Positions 1 through 11,075 of a DNA stretch of 64,000 nucleotides are shown piece after piece. The stretch lies in NCBI GenBank assembly GCA_022036555.1, contig CM039122.1:53704693-53768692 (forward strand), written 5' to 3'. The translations under genes were made by a program, and so were the position numbers. Position 1 is the stretch's first letter, and every line of letters starts with the position of its first letter. The notes under the pieces were generated by a model. The model made no database searches. It saw only the letters and a list, made by a program, of their open reading frames with translations, and was not told the origin of the DNA. Source of the stretch: Microstegium vimineum. Taxonomy: Eukaryota; Streptophyta; Magnoliopsida; Poales; Poaceae.

Positions 1-1
1 A

Positions 2-397
2 CTTGTTTCTTGGTCCTCAAAGAAGCAAAATAGTGTAGCATTGTCAACCGCCGAGGCGGAATACATTGTTATGGGAGCAAGTTGTGCACAAATCTTATAC
101 ATGACCCAAACACTTTTTGATTACGGCGTGTTTTTAAAAGAAGTTCCACTTTTGTGTGATAATGAAAGCGTCGTAAAGCTTGCAAACAACCCGGTTCAAC
201 ACTCTCGCACCAAGCACATAGATATTCGCCATCACTTTCTTAGAGATCATGTGGCTAGGAAAGACATAACACTAGTTGGAGTTAAGAGCGAAGATCAATT
301 GGCGGATATCTTCACTAAACCACTCGATGAAACAATCTTTTGTAGGTTGAGAAGCGAGTTGAATGTGCTTGATCACTCTAACTTCACTAAAAGATGA
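2..397 (+). CDS. pol: Copia polyprotein, C-terminal RNase H (partial)
   Basis: This is the 3' end of the pol polyprotein of the Sirevirus; the reading frame is open from base 2 and stops with TGA at 395-397. It shows the hallmarks of Copia RNase H: an STAEAEY motif near the start, a SRTKHIDIRHHFLRDHV block in the middle, and ADIFTKPL near the end. RNase H removes the RNA strand of the RNA-DNA hybrid during reverse transcription. The visible part has no stop or frameshift. An internal start can be proposed at base 41, but it is only a TTG within the polyprotein and not a true initiation site. Confidence 0.93.
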   Translation, partial: LVSWSSKKQNSVALSTAEAEYIVMGASCAQILYMTQTLFDYGVFLKEVPLLCDNESVVKLANNPVQHSRTKHIDIRHHFLRDHVARKDITLVGVKSEDQLADIFTKPLDETIFCRLRSELNVLDHSNFTKR

Positions 398-1951
398 GTT
401 TGTGCGAACCATGCATTCATATGTAATATAACATATTTAATTTGGTAATGCACATAGGCTTGGCTAAAGCGGTTGAGATAACCGTCCTCAAAGCGTGTGA
501 CAAAGCTTAACCGCGGTTTAAACTTGCAAGCAACCTAGATTCGAATTTCGTATTGCATAGCATATGCATTTGTGTTGTTTGTCGTTCCTTTTCGGTTAAG
601 TTTGAGCATCCTTTGTGTTCGTCCACTTAGGGGGAGCATTCCAAGCTCAAGACACCTCTATACCCCTCTTGTGGCCATATGATGACTCCTTGTTGCTTCC
701 ATTCGAATATTTTGAGCTAAAACTAAAATCTAAGCCTATGGCAAACTATTTGAAAATGAGAGTTTGAGAGATGGTTCTCATATCAAGTCCAATCAGGTGT
801 TATTTGGATCTTATTGGGATTGGAACTTGGTTGGGAGAAAGACGCAAAATCAAAATTTGAAAAATTCCATTTAAAAGGCGTCGGACGCTGCCGACGGACG
901 CTCGGTGTCAATTGCCTCAGCGTCGGTCGCGATCGTCCGGAGATTGGATGTTGCCCGCTTACAGAGCGTCTGTCGCGGAGTGTCCGACGCAGTCAATGCG
1001 CTCGGGCGTTTCAAAACCTGTTCTGGAAGCCCGACGGACGATGCCGTCGGACGCTCTCCGAGCGTCCGTCGCTCCGCGTCGGAGCGTCCGTCGCGAACTT
1101 AAGGCGATTTTTTTTAAATCCCCGCTCTTCCTCTGTTTCTCTCGGTCAACCGTACGCCGCTCCGCCGTCTTCTCCAAACCCTATCCGCCACTCCGCCACC
1201 GCTGAGCACCCGTGCCATCCCTCGCCGGCGAGATCCACCCTGCCCCTGCACCACCGCCTCTCCCTGCGCCGCCGCCTCTCCCTGTCGCCGCCGTGCCAGC
1301 GCCACTCTCCGCACCGCCGCCGCGCCAGCGCCATTCTCCCAGCGCCGCCGCTCCCCTGCGTGCTTCAAGCCGTGCAGGAGGTTCTCTACCGTGTAGCTCT
1401 CCTCCAAGGTCCTGTTGGAGGTTTGCTCGACCTCGGTTGCGTGTCAAGGTGAAACTCATCTCCTGCAACCTTCCTTCTAGTTTGCCAATCACCTCGCCAT
1501 TCTCTCTCACCACCCTAAACCACCATTCTGTATTTCCTTGTTAGGCTGCGGATTGCGAATAATTGACTGAGGGATCTTACCTTTTCTCTTGCTTTGGTCA
1601 CCGAGTCTAAGGTATGACAGTTGACAGTTCGATCCTTTTCTTACCCCAATTTCATGCTTCTCACTAGACTTTGCTTACCCCTAGTTATATGCTTATATGT
1701 TATACTCCTATCTATCTAACGAGCAGGGTCAGTTGATCAGAGGGTCAGTGTGTCAGTGACAGAGAACTCGGGGCAAAGCCCGCGAGTACGGAACGAGGCA
1801 AAGCCTCAAAAGGACAGTCCAGGGCCGGCGTGCCACTCTTGCAGTGTGTTGTTTTGCGGATGGTCAAGGTTTGATTGTCAGTGGGCAGTGAGTCTGATGG
1901 TGTGACATTTGAGGATCTTTTTGTCAGAGATTTGTTAGCATAGTCCGATAA
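398..1951 (+). other. Sirevirus spacer between pol and the env-like ORF
   Basis: No convincing protein is encoded here. The first 480 bases are ordinary-composition retroelement DNA with a purine tract near 629. From 870 to 1100 there are GC-rich palindromic motifs built on CGTCGGACG/CGTCCGTCG. From 1100 to 1510 the DNA is C-rich and resembles a plant gene leader: a TTTTTTTTAAAT stretch near 1108 could be a TATA-like element, a possible donor (AAGGTGAAAC) lies near 1447 and a possible acceptor (CCTTGTTAGG) near 1541. This layout could supply the promoter and a leader intron for the downstream env-like ORF, which is an inference. The overlapping short ORFs here are low-complexity Pro/Arg products. 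Confidence 0.6.
870..1100. repeat. GC-rich palindromic repeats, leader copy
   Basis: Repeated motifs of the type GCGTCGGACG, GACGGACGCTC and GAGCGTCCGTCGC occur in both orientations, so the single strand can fold back repeatedly. The same motif family recurs inside the 3' LTR (about 5580-5925). Confidence 0.75.
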
Positions 1952-4683
1952 ATGGCAAGAACGAAGAATGCCGGTCCCGTTCCCGGTAGTGGTGGTGACC
2001 CTCCACCTCCACCGTGTCCACCCACTGATCGGGGAAAGGGCAAGCAGAAGGTCGTGTCATGGAAGCGCAAGAGGCCACTCATGGATCTAGACTCAGCAGC
2101 AGCGCTTGCAGTGGCCGAGGCCGTAGAGATTGCGGAGCGAGCACGTCGCGCCGGTTTGAGGCTCTCGCCTCGCCGTGGAGCGCGTCGTGAGTCCCCTACG
2201 CGTCCAGAGTCAGAGCCCGTCGAGGCTACTGAGGAAGAGGAGGCAGAGCCTGTCATAGACACTAAGCAGACAGAGGCCGCGGGCCATACTTCGATTGGTG
2301 AGCTGATGAGCCGCAGAGTTACCCGGTCCAGAGGCTCTGGTGCACCACCTAGTCTTCCAGGACCTCAGCTCCCAGACCCAGTGAGGCATCAGGTCCGAGC
2401 TCTCACAGCGAAGCAAGTTCAGTTACTTCGCTTCGTAGACTTTCAGTCCTGGTTCCCACCTCAGAGGGATCCCCGTGCCGGACGAGACTTCTATACCACG
2501 ATACACGAGGATTTCTACAGAGCATACGTCGACACTGACGCTCCTCTTAGGGCTCACAGAGTGTGCCCATCTGCTCACATAGAGGGGGTCGATGGTCCAG
2601 AGATCCTACAGCACCTACAGTACCTTCAGGGGTTATCAGAATTGATGGGACGATCAGGAGCGTATCAGAAGGACTGGGTGTATCAGTTCTATGCCTCTCT
2701 ATGGATCTCCCCTGATCACGAGTTCCTTCACTTCGGATTTCAGGGACGTGACTTCAGGGTTTCAGCAGCTCGGTTTAGAGAGCCATTCCACCTAGAGTCC
2801 TCTCCTACGAGGATTCACAGCTTGTGCTATGGGGATCAGGAGGCCCCTCGCCGACCTCACGATGGGATAGTGCCATCTACAGACTTCGTGAGGCCGTGCT
2901 TTCAACTACTGTTCACGGAGGGTTCGAGTCGTACACCGCGAGACCTCACTCCACTTGCTCGGATTCTCCACGAGGTACTCAGACATACCATCCTCCCTCG
3001 GATTGGAGCTCGGGACACGATTACACGACTACAGCTATGGCTCCTTGCTCATATCGTCTGGAAGAAGAAGTTTGACCTTTGGGACCTGATTGTTAGCGAG
3101 CTTGAGGATATCATAGCTGCAAGATTTAGGGGTCACTGGCAGCTACAGTTTGCTCACTGGATATCATATCTTATAGTGGCCAAGACCAGATCAGGAGCTA
3201 TGAGAGTCACTCTCACCAGGTCAGCGACTGAGTTTCTTGTATACTCGATGAGTCAGCTAGTGATGCATGGAAACCTGCCTCGCCCCAACAGAGCTTACAG
3301 ACCAGGCACCAGGCAGGAAGGTGTGTCACCTCAGTCGGCAGAGGTCACTGACGCCACAGTTGAGCAGATTGCTCAGGCAGAGCTTGCAGATCTTGATGCA
3401 GAGATTGACACAGCTGCCAAGACACTCTACAGAGAAGACCTGGATTCTGACAGTTCAGATGAGGACTATCAGCCAGTGCGCAAGTACGCACCGATGCCTC
3501 ATGACCATGAGGCAGGAGGGTCAGGCATAGCTGCAGCTCCAGCTTCAGGTCCCAGCACCTCAGAGGCTACACTACTTACCATCCTCTCGAGGATGCAGGA
3601 GAAGCAGTCACGCCAGGTAGAGGAGCAGAGGCGACAGACTGCTGACTTACGGAGGCTCACAGAGCAGCAGTTGGCTGCTCAGGCACAGACTCAGGCCAGG
3701 CAGGATGAGTTTCAGCGCCAATTCTTGGCCTATCAGCTGCAGCAGGCAGAGATTCAGAAGACCCATACCTTGTTACTTGAGCGTCTTCTAGCCTCCAGCT
3801 CCGGGCAGACATCCACTCCTTAGATTCAGTTGCCCGGAGTCTCGCAGCAGCAGTTCACCTCACCTCCACAATAGACTCCAGTTGTAGTGGTACCGACTCC
3901 AGCATTACCGTCCGGAGGACAGCAGAGTCAGACACCAGCTACTCCTCCGTTCCAGGCACCAGGTTCACCCGAGTACTAGTCTCCGAGGACTCAGGTGTCC
4001 TCTTGGTTAGCTTCGCCCGGTGAGTTTCAGATAGGATTTACTCCTATCCGGGGAACTACCATAGCAGAGGCCTCGCGAGATCTCTCAGCCTCTTACTTGG
4101 AGATCACGGGAGAAGACTCCCCAGGAGCAGCTCAGCTTGTCTCACCAGCTCCAGAGGTTGAGGTGGATCCTCCGGCGACGGGCACTCACCTTTCTTCAGT
4201 TGCCTCGTCGGAGATCGCACCTGAGCAGTCCACACAGACAGTTACCACACCTCCAGCTGCAGTTCAGACACACGCTATTTCTCTAGCAGTTGAGACAGCT
4301 GCCACAGAGGCTCAGGATACGGATGTTACAGTTGCAGTATCCTCTCCACTTCAGACTCACCCAGCAGAGGTTGCAGCAGCAGTGTCACTAGTTGCATTGG
4401 CAGTGACACCTTCCCCACGCCTCGAGTCTTTATTCGACGGGTTCCCAGGCCTGCTACTACAGAGGCAGGACCGTCAGAGGTACCAGCTGAGCCTCAGGGG
4501 GAGTCACTTGAGTCTGCAGCTCCAGAGCTTCTAGTGCCAGCTCCAGAGGTCACCCCAGCTGCGCTTACACCTGCAGAGGCCGAGGCAGATGTTGAGTCAG
4601 ACGAGTCAGATCTTCAGGACTTCATCATGCTCGATCGCAAGGCTGCAGCTCCTCCACCTTCTTCTCCAGCCCTAGATGCTTAG
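1952..4683 (+). pseudogene. Sirevirus env-like third ORF, disrupted
   Basis: The ORF begins at ATG 1952 and reads 623 codons to TAG 3821-3823. The N-terminus is Pro-rich and basic (a KGKQK...KRKRP stretch near residue 30). A globular middle begins about residue 150 and matches the grass 'putative plant transposon protein' type seen in Sirevirus third ORFs. An acidic stretch near residue 500 is followed by a Gln/Arg-rich coiled coil (about 545-610). The same frame continues past the stop with similar Pro/Ala/Thr-rich composition, interrupted by TAG at 3872-3874 and 3977-3979. A frameshift around 4400-4440 moves the coding signal to another frame, which ends at TAG 4681-4683. I see no clear signal peptide or membrane segment in the intact part, so 'env-like' is positional. 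It is not functional as it stands. Confidence 0.75.
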
Positions 4684-5138
4684 TTGTTGGTGCTAGACGC
4701 CAAAGGGGGAGAGAGGGTCGAGTATAGAGATAGGGGGAGGGATTTGAATCTTTGTGTGCTTAAATTCCCCGTACCCATTCATCATGTCTACTTTTATGCA
4801 TTTGTATCTATGTGTGATGAATACTATGGTTGATGTTTGTGTGAAATATGGTTGGATGTGACAAACTCTTGATTATCACTAATATATCTTGTGAGTTGTC
4901 TCATGTTTCATGATATATCTCTATGCTTAAATAATAATTGAGCTTCCGCGCTATACTCCGATACATCTTTTGAGAATATCATGAGGTACTCCTTTTTACA
5001 TTCATATCTATGAGTACCATGCTTCATTACAAATCCGCTAACCCTTGCTCAACCATTCCAAGTCACCAAAAATTCTAAACTATAACTCTTATCCATACTC
5101 GAGGATTTATTGTCGTCAATCACCAAAAAAGGGTAGAT
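4684..5138. other. Sirevirus 3' untranslated DNA before the LTR
   Basis: AT-rich non-coding DNA with purine tracts (AAAGGGGGAGAGAG near 4700, TAGGGGGAGGG near 4726). It leads to the degenerate final tract AAAAAAGGGTAGA that directly precedes the 3' LTR. Confidence 0.7.
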
Positions 5139-5181
5139 TGAAGAATCATGGCCCTAGTTGGTTTCGGTGATTAACGACAAT
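5109..5181. promoter_or_regulatory. Inverted repeat spanning the purine tract/3' LTR junction
   Basis: ATTGTCGTCAATCACC (5109-5124) is the reverse complement, with one mismatch, of GGTGATTAACGACAAT (5166-5181). The pair flanks the purine tract and the LTR start at 5139. A conserved inverted repeat at this place is known for Sireviruses. The tract itself is degenerate, with a T breaking the purine run. Confidence 0.7.
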
Positions 5182-6662
5182 TAACGATTATTATGGCTAA
5201 CGTGTGCTTTGCAGAGGCTATGCGTAGCTTAGCCATAGTGATCAACAAGAATGGGCATTAATGGTCATCACTCAACCCCCAAGATGGATATCGTTTCGAA
5301 TTTCAAGGAGACGTGATGAAGACCCTAGAATGATAGGCTAAGTGTCATAAGGTGATGAAGGGCACTTAGAAATAGATAGGGCTTCTCTTTTGATTTTTGA
5401 CCGTACTATTAAGAGGGGGTTGAGACTAGTAGCTTGACTTAGGAAAGCTTCATGAACTAGGTGTGGTGCACACTTGTCTTCCTTAGCTCTAAGCAAGCCT
5501 ATGTTGACCGTAAGATAGCCTAGATCAACTTCCATATTCATCGCGACGAAAAAACGAAGTTGAGAGGCCTGTTTTCTGGGCGACGGACGCTCCTGACGGA
5601 GGCGTCGGACGCTGTCCGTCGCGTCGGGCAAAGACGTCGGACGATAGGTGGTTGAGTCCACAACGTCCGTCGACTTTCCAGTGGTCGTGTTTTCTGGCTA
5701 AGTGTTTCAGGGTCCGAAGGACGCTGTCCGTCGGTTAGGCGTCGGACGCTGAGATGAGCGTCCGTCGCCCCTGTGACAGAGCGTCCGTCGCTGGGAAAAG
5801 CGTGTCAGAACTAGCCGTTGGACAGGGCGTCGGAGTGTCCGTCGCCTAGGCGTCGGAGCGTCCGTCGCCCAAACTATGAACAGAACTAGCCGTTGGGGCA
5901 TGCGACGGAGCGTCCGTCGCCAACTTAAGTTGTCAGCCCGAGGCAGTTTTCTGAGGGGCTATTTATAGCTTCTCACACTTCTCTCCCACCCGGACTTTGC
6001 TTATTTGAGTTGCTGAGTTTGCTGAGAAGGTTGGGAAGAGAGCAAGAGCCCTAGAGAGAGAGTGATTCGTGAATCCATCCATCCTCTCCTCTAGTTCATC
6101 CAAGAGTTCAAATGTGCATCCTCTAGTTGTGAAGCTTGAGTGAGTCAAGCGAAGATCGAAGCTTGTTACTCTTGGTGATCGACATCACCTAGACGGTCCG
6201 GTGGTGCTTGGAGGAAGGTGATCGCCGGAGGATTGTCGGCGGCCCTTCTCCATCGACGTTTGTGATCGGTTGTGGGCGATTCACCGAGCCGGAGTGGCGA
6301 AGAATCAGCTCGTAGAGAGCACTCATCCCTTGCGTGGGATTGAGGGGGAGCTATACCTTGCGAGGTGCTCCAACGAGGATTAGGGGTGAGTGTCGACTCC
6401 TCGATACCTCGGCAAAACATCGCCGTGTCAAGCATCTCTTTCCCTAGCTCTTTCTTACCGCATTACTTTCCGCACTTGTCTTTCAATTCATACTAGAATT
6501 GTGTAGGAAGTTTTCACTTTCTATTGACTTGCTACCGCTTTCTAGCTAGGACACACAAGCGGTAGACACTACGGGGTTAATTGGCTCTTTATAGGTTTAA
6601 TTCTTGTTTAGAAATTAAAAAGAGCCCAATTCACCCCTCTCTTGGGCATCTTGATCCTTTCA
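5139..6662 (+). repeat. Sirevirus 3' LTR
   Basis: It starts TGAAGAATCATGGCCC after the purine tract and ends CTTGGGCATCTTGATCCTTTCA at 6662, giving 1524 bp with TG...CA ends. The end sequence is typical of grass Sireviruses. A CpG-rich palindromic block (5580-5925) lies in the first half. A TATTTATAGC TATA-like box is near 5950, upstream of a leader-like region. The usual 5-bp target duplication cannot be tested because the left end of the element is outside the window. Confidence 0.85.
5575..5930. repeat. CpG-rich palindromic repeats inside the LTR
   Basis: Many copies of GCGTCCGTCGC, GCGTCGGACGCT and GGAGCGTCCGTCGCC occur in both orientations. They lie just upstream of the LTR TATA-like box, where U3 regulatory repeats would be expected. 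Confidence 0.8.
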
Positions 6663-6689
6663 TCCGCCCCTATCACTACGTCTAGAGCA

Positions 6690-7585
6690 TCTTCACACCC
6701 GCCCGCGCCACCCACCATTGAAGAATCCATGGCCACCTTGGCCAGTACACAGCAACAGCTGAGCGACATGTGCCACAATGCATCGGCAGATGGGGGAGAT
6801 GTCTCTGCCCCTGGGGATCATCGAAAGTCGTCTTAGTCCGTCAGCGCCACCAGCACTGCCACCGCCCCTGCACTATGGCATGCCGGGGTATGGAGGCCTT
6901 CCGATGCTCCTGGCGTCCGGGCCGATCCTCTCTAAGTTGGGCCAACTCCTGCGGCCTCTGGCGTCGCGGCACCACGACCAATGGTGACTGGACTGTCGAT
7001 CCAGTCCATCCCCTTACCACATTTGCTGTCATCGCTACCCACGTTTTCGTCCGTCGGGAACGTCTTTATCATGTCTTCGTCCACAGTGGTGCACCACGAG
7101 CCGTTGCCCCGTTTCCATGAACACCATCATCAGGGTGAAGGGCTTGGGGTGCCCAAGTTTCACAAACTCTCGTTCCTATCTATGATGACAAAGAAGACCC
7201 CTACGATGGCTTAACCGCCGTGAGGCCTTCTTCAGAGGCCAGCACACCCTGGAGGCAGATAAGGTGTGGCTCGCTTCGTTCCACATGACGAGTAGTGCTC
7301 AGTAGTGTTACTACATCATGGAACGAGACATAAGGCGCCCGACATGGGAGTCGTTTTGGCTCCTCTGTCATCAATGTTTCGGGTCGGCGTTATCAACAAA
7401 TCATCTGGCGGACCTCGCTAGCCTGCCTTTCACCTCCAACGTTGACGCCTACATGGAGGCGTTCTAGGCGCGGCTAGTGCACGCATGACGCTTGGAGTCA
7501 CTTCAACAGGCCTAGCTCTTCACAAGAGGATTACCCGAGCGAATCAAGGTCGATGTCGAGCTTCATGACCCCCAGGATCTCCACT
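6690..7585 (+). pseudogene. gag: Chromovirus gag remnant
   Basis: Frames shift several times, but gag-like pieces are visible: MATLASTQQQLSD near 6730, KFHKLSF near 7158, and a block near 7240-7470 with EAFFRGQHTLEADKVWLASFHM, the position of the conserved retrotransposon gag domain. In the family this gives the structural capsid protein. Frameshifts near 7180-7230 and in-frame stops prevent a product. Confidence 0.7.
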
Positions 7586-8500
7586 CACGAAGGCCATTTT
7601 GAATTCTTGGTGATGCCCTTCGGGCTTTCAAAAGCACCGACGACGTTCCAAAGTCTTGTGAACATAGGTCATTGACCATTCCTGCATAAGTTTGTCTTGT
7701 TATTTTCACACCATCTTGATATATAACCCATCCTTGTTGACTTATTTGCAACACATCAACCTGATTCTGTCGGCCCTATGCGACCATCAACTCTGGCTCA
7801 AGCGCTCCAAATTCTCTTTGCACTACCTAGGCCATGTAATTTCTTCGGTTAGTGTGGGCATGGACCAAGACAAGGTTGATGTCGTCGTCGACTGGCCACC
7901 ACCCAGTACCGTGCGCAACCTCCGGGGTTTTCTCGGCCTCTCCGGCTACTATTGTCAATTCATCCGAGACTACAGTATGGTGGTTGCCCCCTTGACTGCA
8001 CTGCTCAAGAAAGAGGCCTTTCTTTGGACCCCAACCGCTACAGAATCTTTCTTCGCCCTCAGGAAGGCCCTCTCTGTTGCATCAGTTCTCCGGCTCCCAG
8101 ACTTCGCCACCACGTTCATCGTTGATTGTGATGTATCCGACACGGGCTTTGGTCATCAGGGCACAGGAGCACTCACATTTTTTAGCAGACCCAGCCTACG
8201 AATGGGAATTAATTAATTGTGTTCGTTCGTCGTTCGCACTGACCATTATGCTTTGAAGTTTATGTTAGATCAACGTCTCTTGACCGTTCCCCAGCATCAG
8301 TGGATAAGCAAATTGTTCGGCTATGATTTCAATGTCGAGTATTGCCATGCGACTTCAATGTTGTGTCTGATGCATTGTCGCGGCATATCGAGGACGATCT
8401 CCAGCTTGAGCTTGTCTCAGGGTCGTCCTTTGAGCTATTTGATGAGCTCCACTGTGAAGTGCAACAGAACACCGAGCTCTGGACACTCCGAGACTCCGTA
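7586..8500 (+). pseudogene. pol: Chromovirus reverse transcriptase/RNase H remnant
   Basis: The sequence enters reverse transcriptase at a VMPFGLSKAPTTFQ-like segment (about 7608-7650). The region that should hold the catalytic aspartates (near 7695-7730) is scrambled. A longer open stretch from 7692 to 8216 carries the thumb motifs YLGHVIS and LRGFLGLSGYY and the RNase H start. RNase H continues to about 8480 (VRTDHYALKFML, then a DALSR motif in another frame). The protease and the N-terminal half of reverse transcriptase are deleted, so this is inactive. Confidence 0.85.
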
Positions 8501-8754
8501 GTAGAAACCTGTGGTGAGTCGTGGCTAATCACTAACGACATCATCATGTGTGGCGACCACGTCTATCCCGACAGCATCCATGGCCTTGCTAATGTTTTTT
8601 CATTTGGCACATGGTGTCAGCCATGTGGGCACGTAGAAAACCCTCCAACGACTTTGCCACAAGTTCGTGGTCGATCATGATGGTCGTCTTGTCAAGGATT
8701 TTGTGCGCTCTTGTCACTTGTCAGCGGAATAAAACGGAGCACTTGCACCCTGGA

Positions 8755-9811
8755 TGATAAATATGGCCAGACATCGCCATGGACTTTGTAGAGGGTCTTC
8801 CCCATGTTCATGGGAAGACCATGATAAGCACATTTTCTTCCTCTGAGCCACCCCGCTGCTTCAGTTGCCTGTTTCCCAGCATCGTTTGTGAGTGACCGTG
8901 ATCCAGTGTTTATCGGTCATGTGTGGAAAGATCTTTTAAGCTTGCCGGGGTCAAGTTGCGCATGAGCACTGCTTTTCATCCTCAGACGGACGGACAGTCA
9001 GACAATCTGAAGTCGTCAACCAGAACCATCGCCATGTATTTGTGGTGTCTCATGGGCGATCGACCTTGGTCCTGGCTGGAATGGCTTCCATGGGCTGAAT
9101 ATTGTAATAATACCAGGTACCACTCTGCCCTCAGGACTATTCCGTTTGAAGTTATCTACGATTGTTCTCCACCGGCACTACTTCCTTATGCTGCTGGTAT
9201 GGCCAGAAGTGGACAAGCTGCTCGGTGACTCGGATGCGTTCCTCGCAGACGTGCACGACTGCCTACTCCAAGCACAAGCATATGCTAAGCGACATTATGA
9301 TGTGAAGCACAAGGAGCTCCAATTTCGGGTGAATGATTGGGTCTTCCTGTGGATCCTCGACAGGTCGGCTCAATCCTTTGTGCCAGTGGCCCGTGGGAAG
9401 CTCAACCCACGTTATGCAGAGTCGTACCAAGTCATCGAGCGCATTGGCGAGGTGGCCTACCGACTGCATCTCCCAGAGGACGCTCGAATCCATGATGTGT
9501 TTCATGTCGGCGTCCTCAAGCCCTTCCATGGCATGCTACCATCCTCACCGCCGGCACTACCTCCTCTTCACAACGGTCGTCTGCTTCAGCGCCCCGACCG
9601 CATTCTACGCACCCAGCTTCACTGTGGTACTTGGCACATCCTTGTCCTGTCGGAGTCCTTGCTTGCCGAAGAAGCTACATGGGAGGCCGTGAATGATTTC
9701 TTTGCTTGTATCCCCACATTCCAGCTCGAGGAAGAGTTGTTTCCCCAGGAGGGGAGAGATATTATGGTCGGCAAGACATATAAACGGAGGCAACAACAGC
9801 CTGCGGCTTAG
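8755..9811 (+). pseudogene. pol: Chromovirus integrase and chromodomain remnant
   Basis: An integrase core piece (DIAMDFVEGLP near 8775) is followed by a deletion, then DRDPVF near 8898, FHPQTDGQSD near 8968, and NNTRYHSAL near 9108. A frame change near 9150-9220 leads to an open stretch with the GPY/F-like C-terminal region (KLNPRYAESYQVIERIGEVAYRLHLP) and a chromodomain-like end (EEATWEAVNDFFACIPTFQL). Chromodomains in this clade bias integration by binding chromatin. The ORF ends with TAG at 9809-9811. Confidence 0.85.
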
Positions 9812-10010
9812 TTACTAAATCTTAGAATCGAGGATTAATTATCTATTTAGAGTATTATTCGGATAAGTAGCTAGGAGGTTGTTAGGATTGCTTGTATAAG
9901 TATTGGACTCTCGTTAATGAAAGGATTAGCTGTGAATTGAGATATTATATCTCTCCTGGGCTCCCAGGCCGTACTATTCCATGTTTCCCCTGTTGCCGTT
10001 CACATCTACT

Positions 10011-11072
10011 GCAGTGCAGATCGCCGGCCACGACGTCCCGTCCGTAAGCAAGGGTTCATGCCTCGCCCACCTGTCCACCACAGCTTGATTCTGTATTATT
10101 AGCTTAATAGTTTGTGCCATTTTTTTGGTGTTACCTTTTTTTTTCTCAGGAACATGCAGGAGAGTTGTGTATCATAATACTAAGATTTTTTTAGTGTTAC
10201 CTATGAAACTATTTGATCTAGATTTTGAGGATGGAAATTGTGTCATAATTGTACCTTTTATTTTCATTAAAGCAATCTTAACTTGGTGCTTTTCAAGATT
10301 ACTGTCACAACAACTTACTAGTATGTTTCATAAGATGAACAGCATAATGAATAATTCATGCAGCATAAAACAATGATATCATAGTTTCTGTTAGTAATAT
10401 TGCACATATTAGGTACATAATGTGGCACCCCAAGTAAGTGCAGTTTGGGCATGGCTACTGAAATATAGAAGTTTTCGTATCACTAACATTTATACTTTTT
10501 TGGTACAGGATGTGAGAAATGGACTAGCAAGAGGGAGCAATCTGGAATTCAGAAGGAACAGTTTCTTCCCATATTGGAGATCAGTTTTATTAACTAATGT
10601 CAATGTGCTGGTTTTTCCGGCTTATGCAGCAGCTGATCCTAAGTGTAGACTTAACCTTAATAAACAACACCGTGACTCAGTTAATGATGGATCTTCTTCA
10701 ACACTTCCAAATCCTAGCCTTTTGCTGGGAAGGACTCAGCCTACAAGGTCCTATCATACATCTAGCAGGCTATTTGGTACTACTTCGTTGGGAAGAGCTC
10801 CACAGTTTGCTAGTAAACTTATATCTAGGAGTCTGTTTGGTACTGCAGCATTGTCGTTTCTGAGGGTATTAGAATTAAACATGCATGAATAAAATGGTAC
10901 GTTGGGTTTGTTTTTTTCTTTCACATCTATTTTTGCAGTTGTGTAGGTTTACCGAGACATTTTTGTTTGTGCAGGGAGTAAAAAGTTCTATGACATTACC
11001 ACATGCCAAGCTGGCTGTGACGTGTTGCCGGATGGGCCAGGCCGGTTAGCATAGAATGTGGGATGAGGAGAC
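10011..11072 (+). pseudogene. Unrecognised gene fragment with exon-like pieces
   Basis: An ORF at 10422-10892 overlaps exon-like blocks: one starts after a TTTTTGGTACAG acceptor at about 10510, another after CTTATGCAG at about 10630. The peptide is rich in Arg, Ser and Leu with an RSYHTSSRLFGTTSLGR stretch, the composition of a mitochondrial presequence. I cannot name the family. There is no further downstream domain: it stops at 10890-10892 and the following DNA is non-coding. It may be a fragment of a nuclear gene for a mitochondrial protein carried here by a transposon. Confidence 0.35.
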
Positions 11073-11075
11073 TAA

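Larger units (their letters stand above)
1..6662 (+). mobile_element. Sirevirus-type Ty1/Copia LTR retrotransposon, 3' portion
   Basis: The window opens inside the element. In order it shows the end of the pol RNase H, a non-coding spacer, an env-like ORF, several AGGGGGAG-type purine tracts (about 629, 4700 and 4726), and a complete 3' LTR. A third ORF after pol and multiple purine tracts before the 3' LTR are described traits of the Sirevirus lineage of Copia elements. The 5' LTR, gag and most of pol lie left of the window. The element directly abuts a degraded Ty3 element at 6663, so it was probably inserted into it; the left junction needed to prove this is outside the window. The broken ORF and degenerate final purine tract indicate a non-autonomous, not very recent copy. 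Confidence 0.85.
6663..10010 (+). mobile_element. Degraded Ty3 chromovirus
   Basis: Recognisable parts occur in the order gag, reverse transcriptase, RNase H, integrase, chromodomain, which is Ty3 order. A C-terminal chromodomain places it among chromoviruses; Tekay/Reina-type is my best guess. The 5' LTR and gag start are missing at the Sirevirus junction. An internal deletion near 7585 joins gag to the middle of reverse transcriptase, and integrase has lost its middle. A purine-rich GGAGGGGAGAGA tract (9750-9761) and AT-rich sequence after 9812 are likely the start of the 3' LTR. Its right end, near 10010, is uncertain. Confidence 0.8.

Noticed and set aside
814..1544. Overlapping Pro/Arg/Ser-rich ORFs, up to 212 codons
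   Set aside because: GC-rich leader-like DNA of the Sirevirus, open in most frames on both strands; no protein domain.
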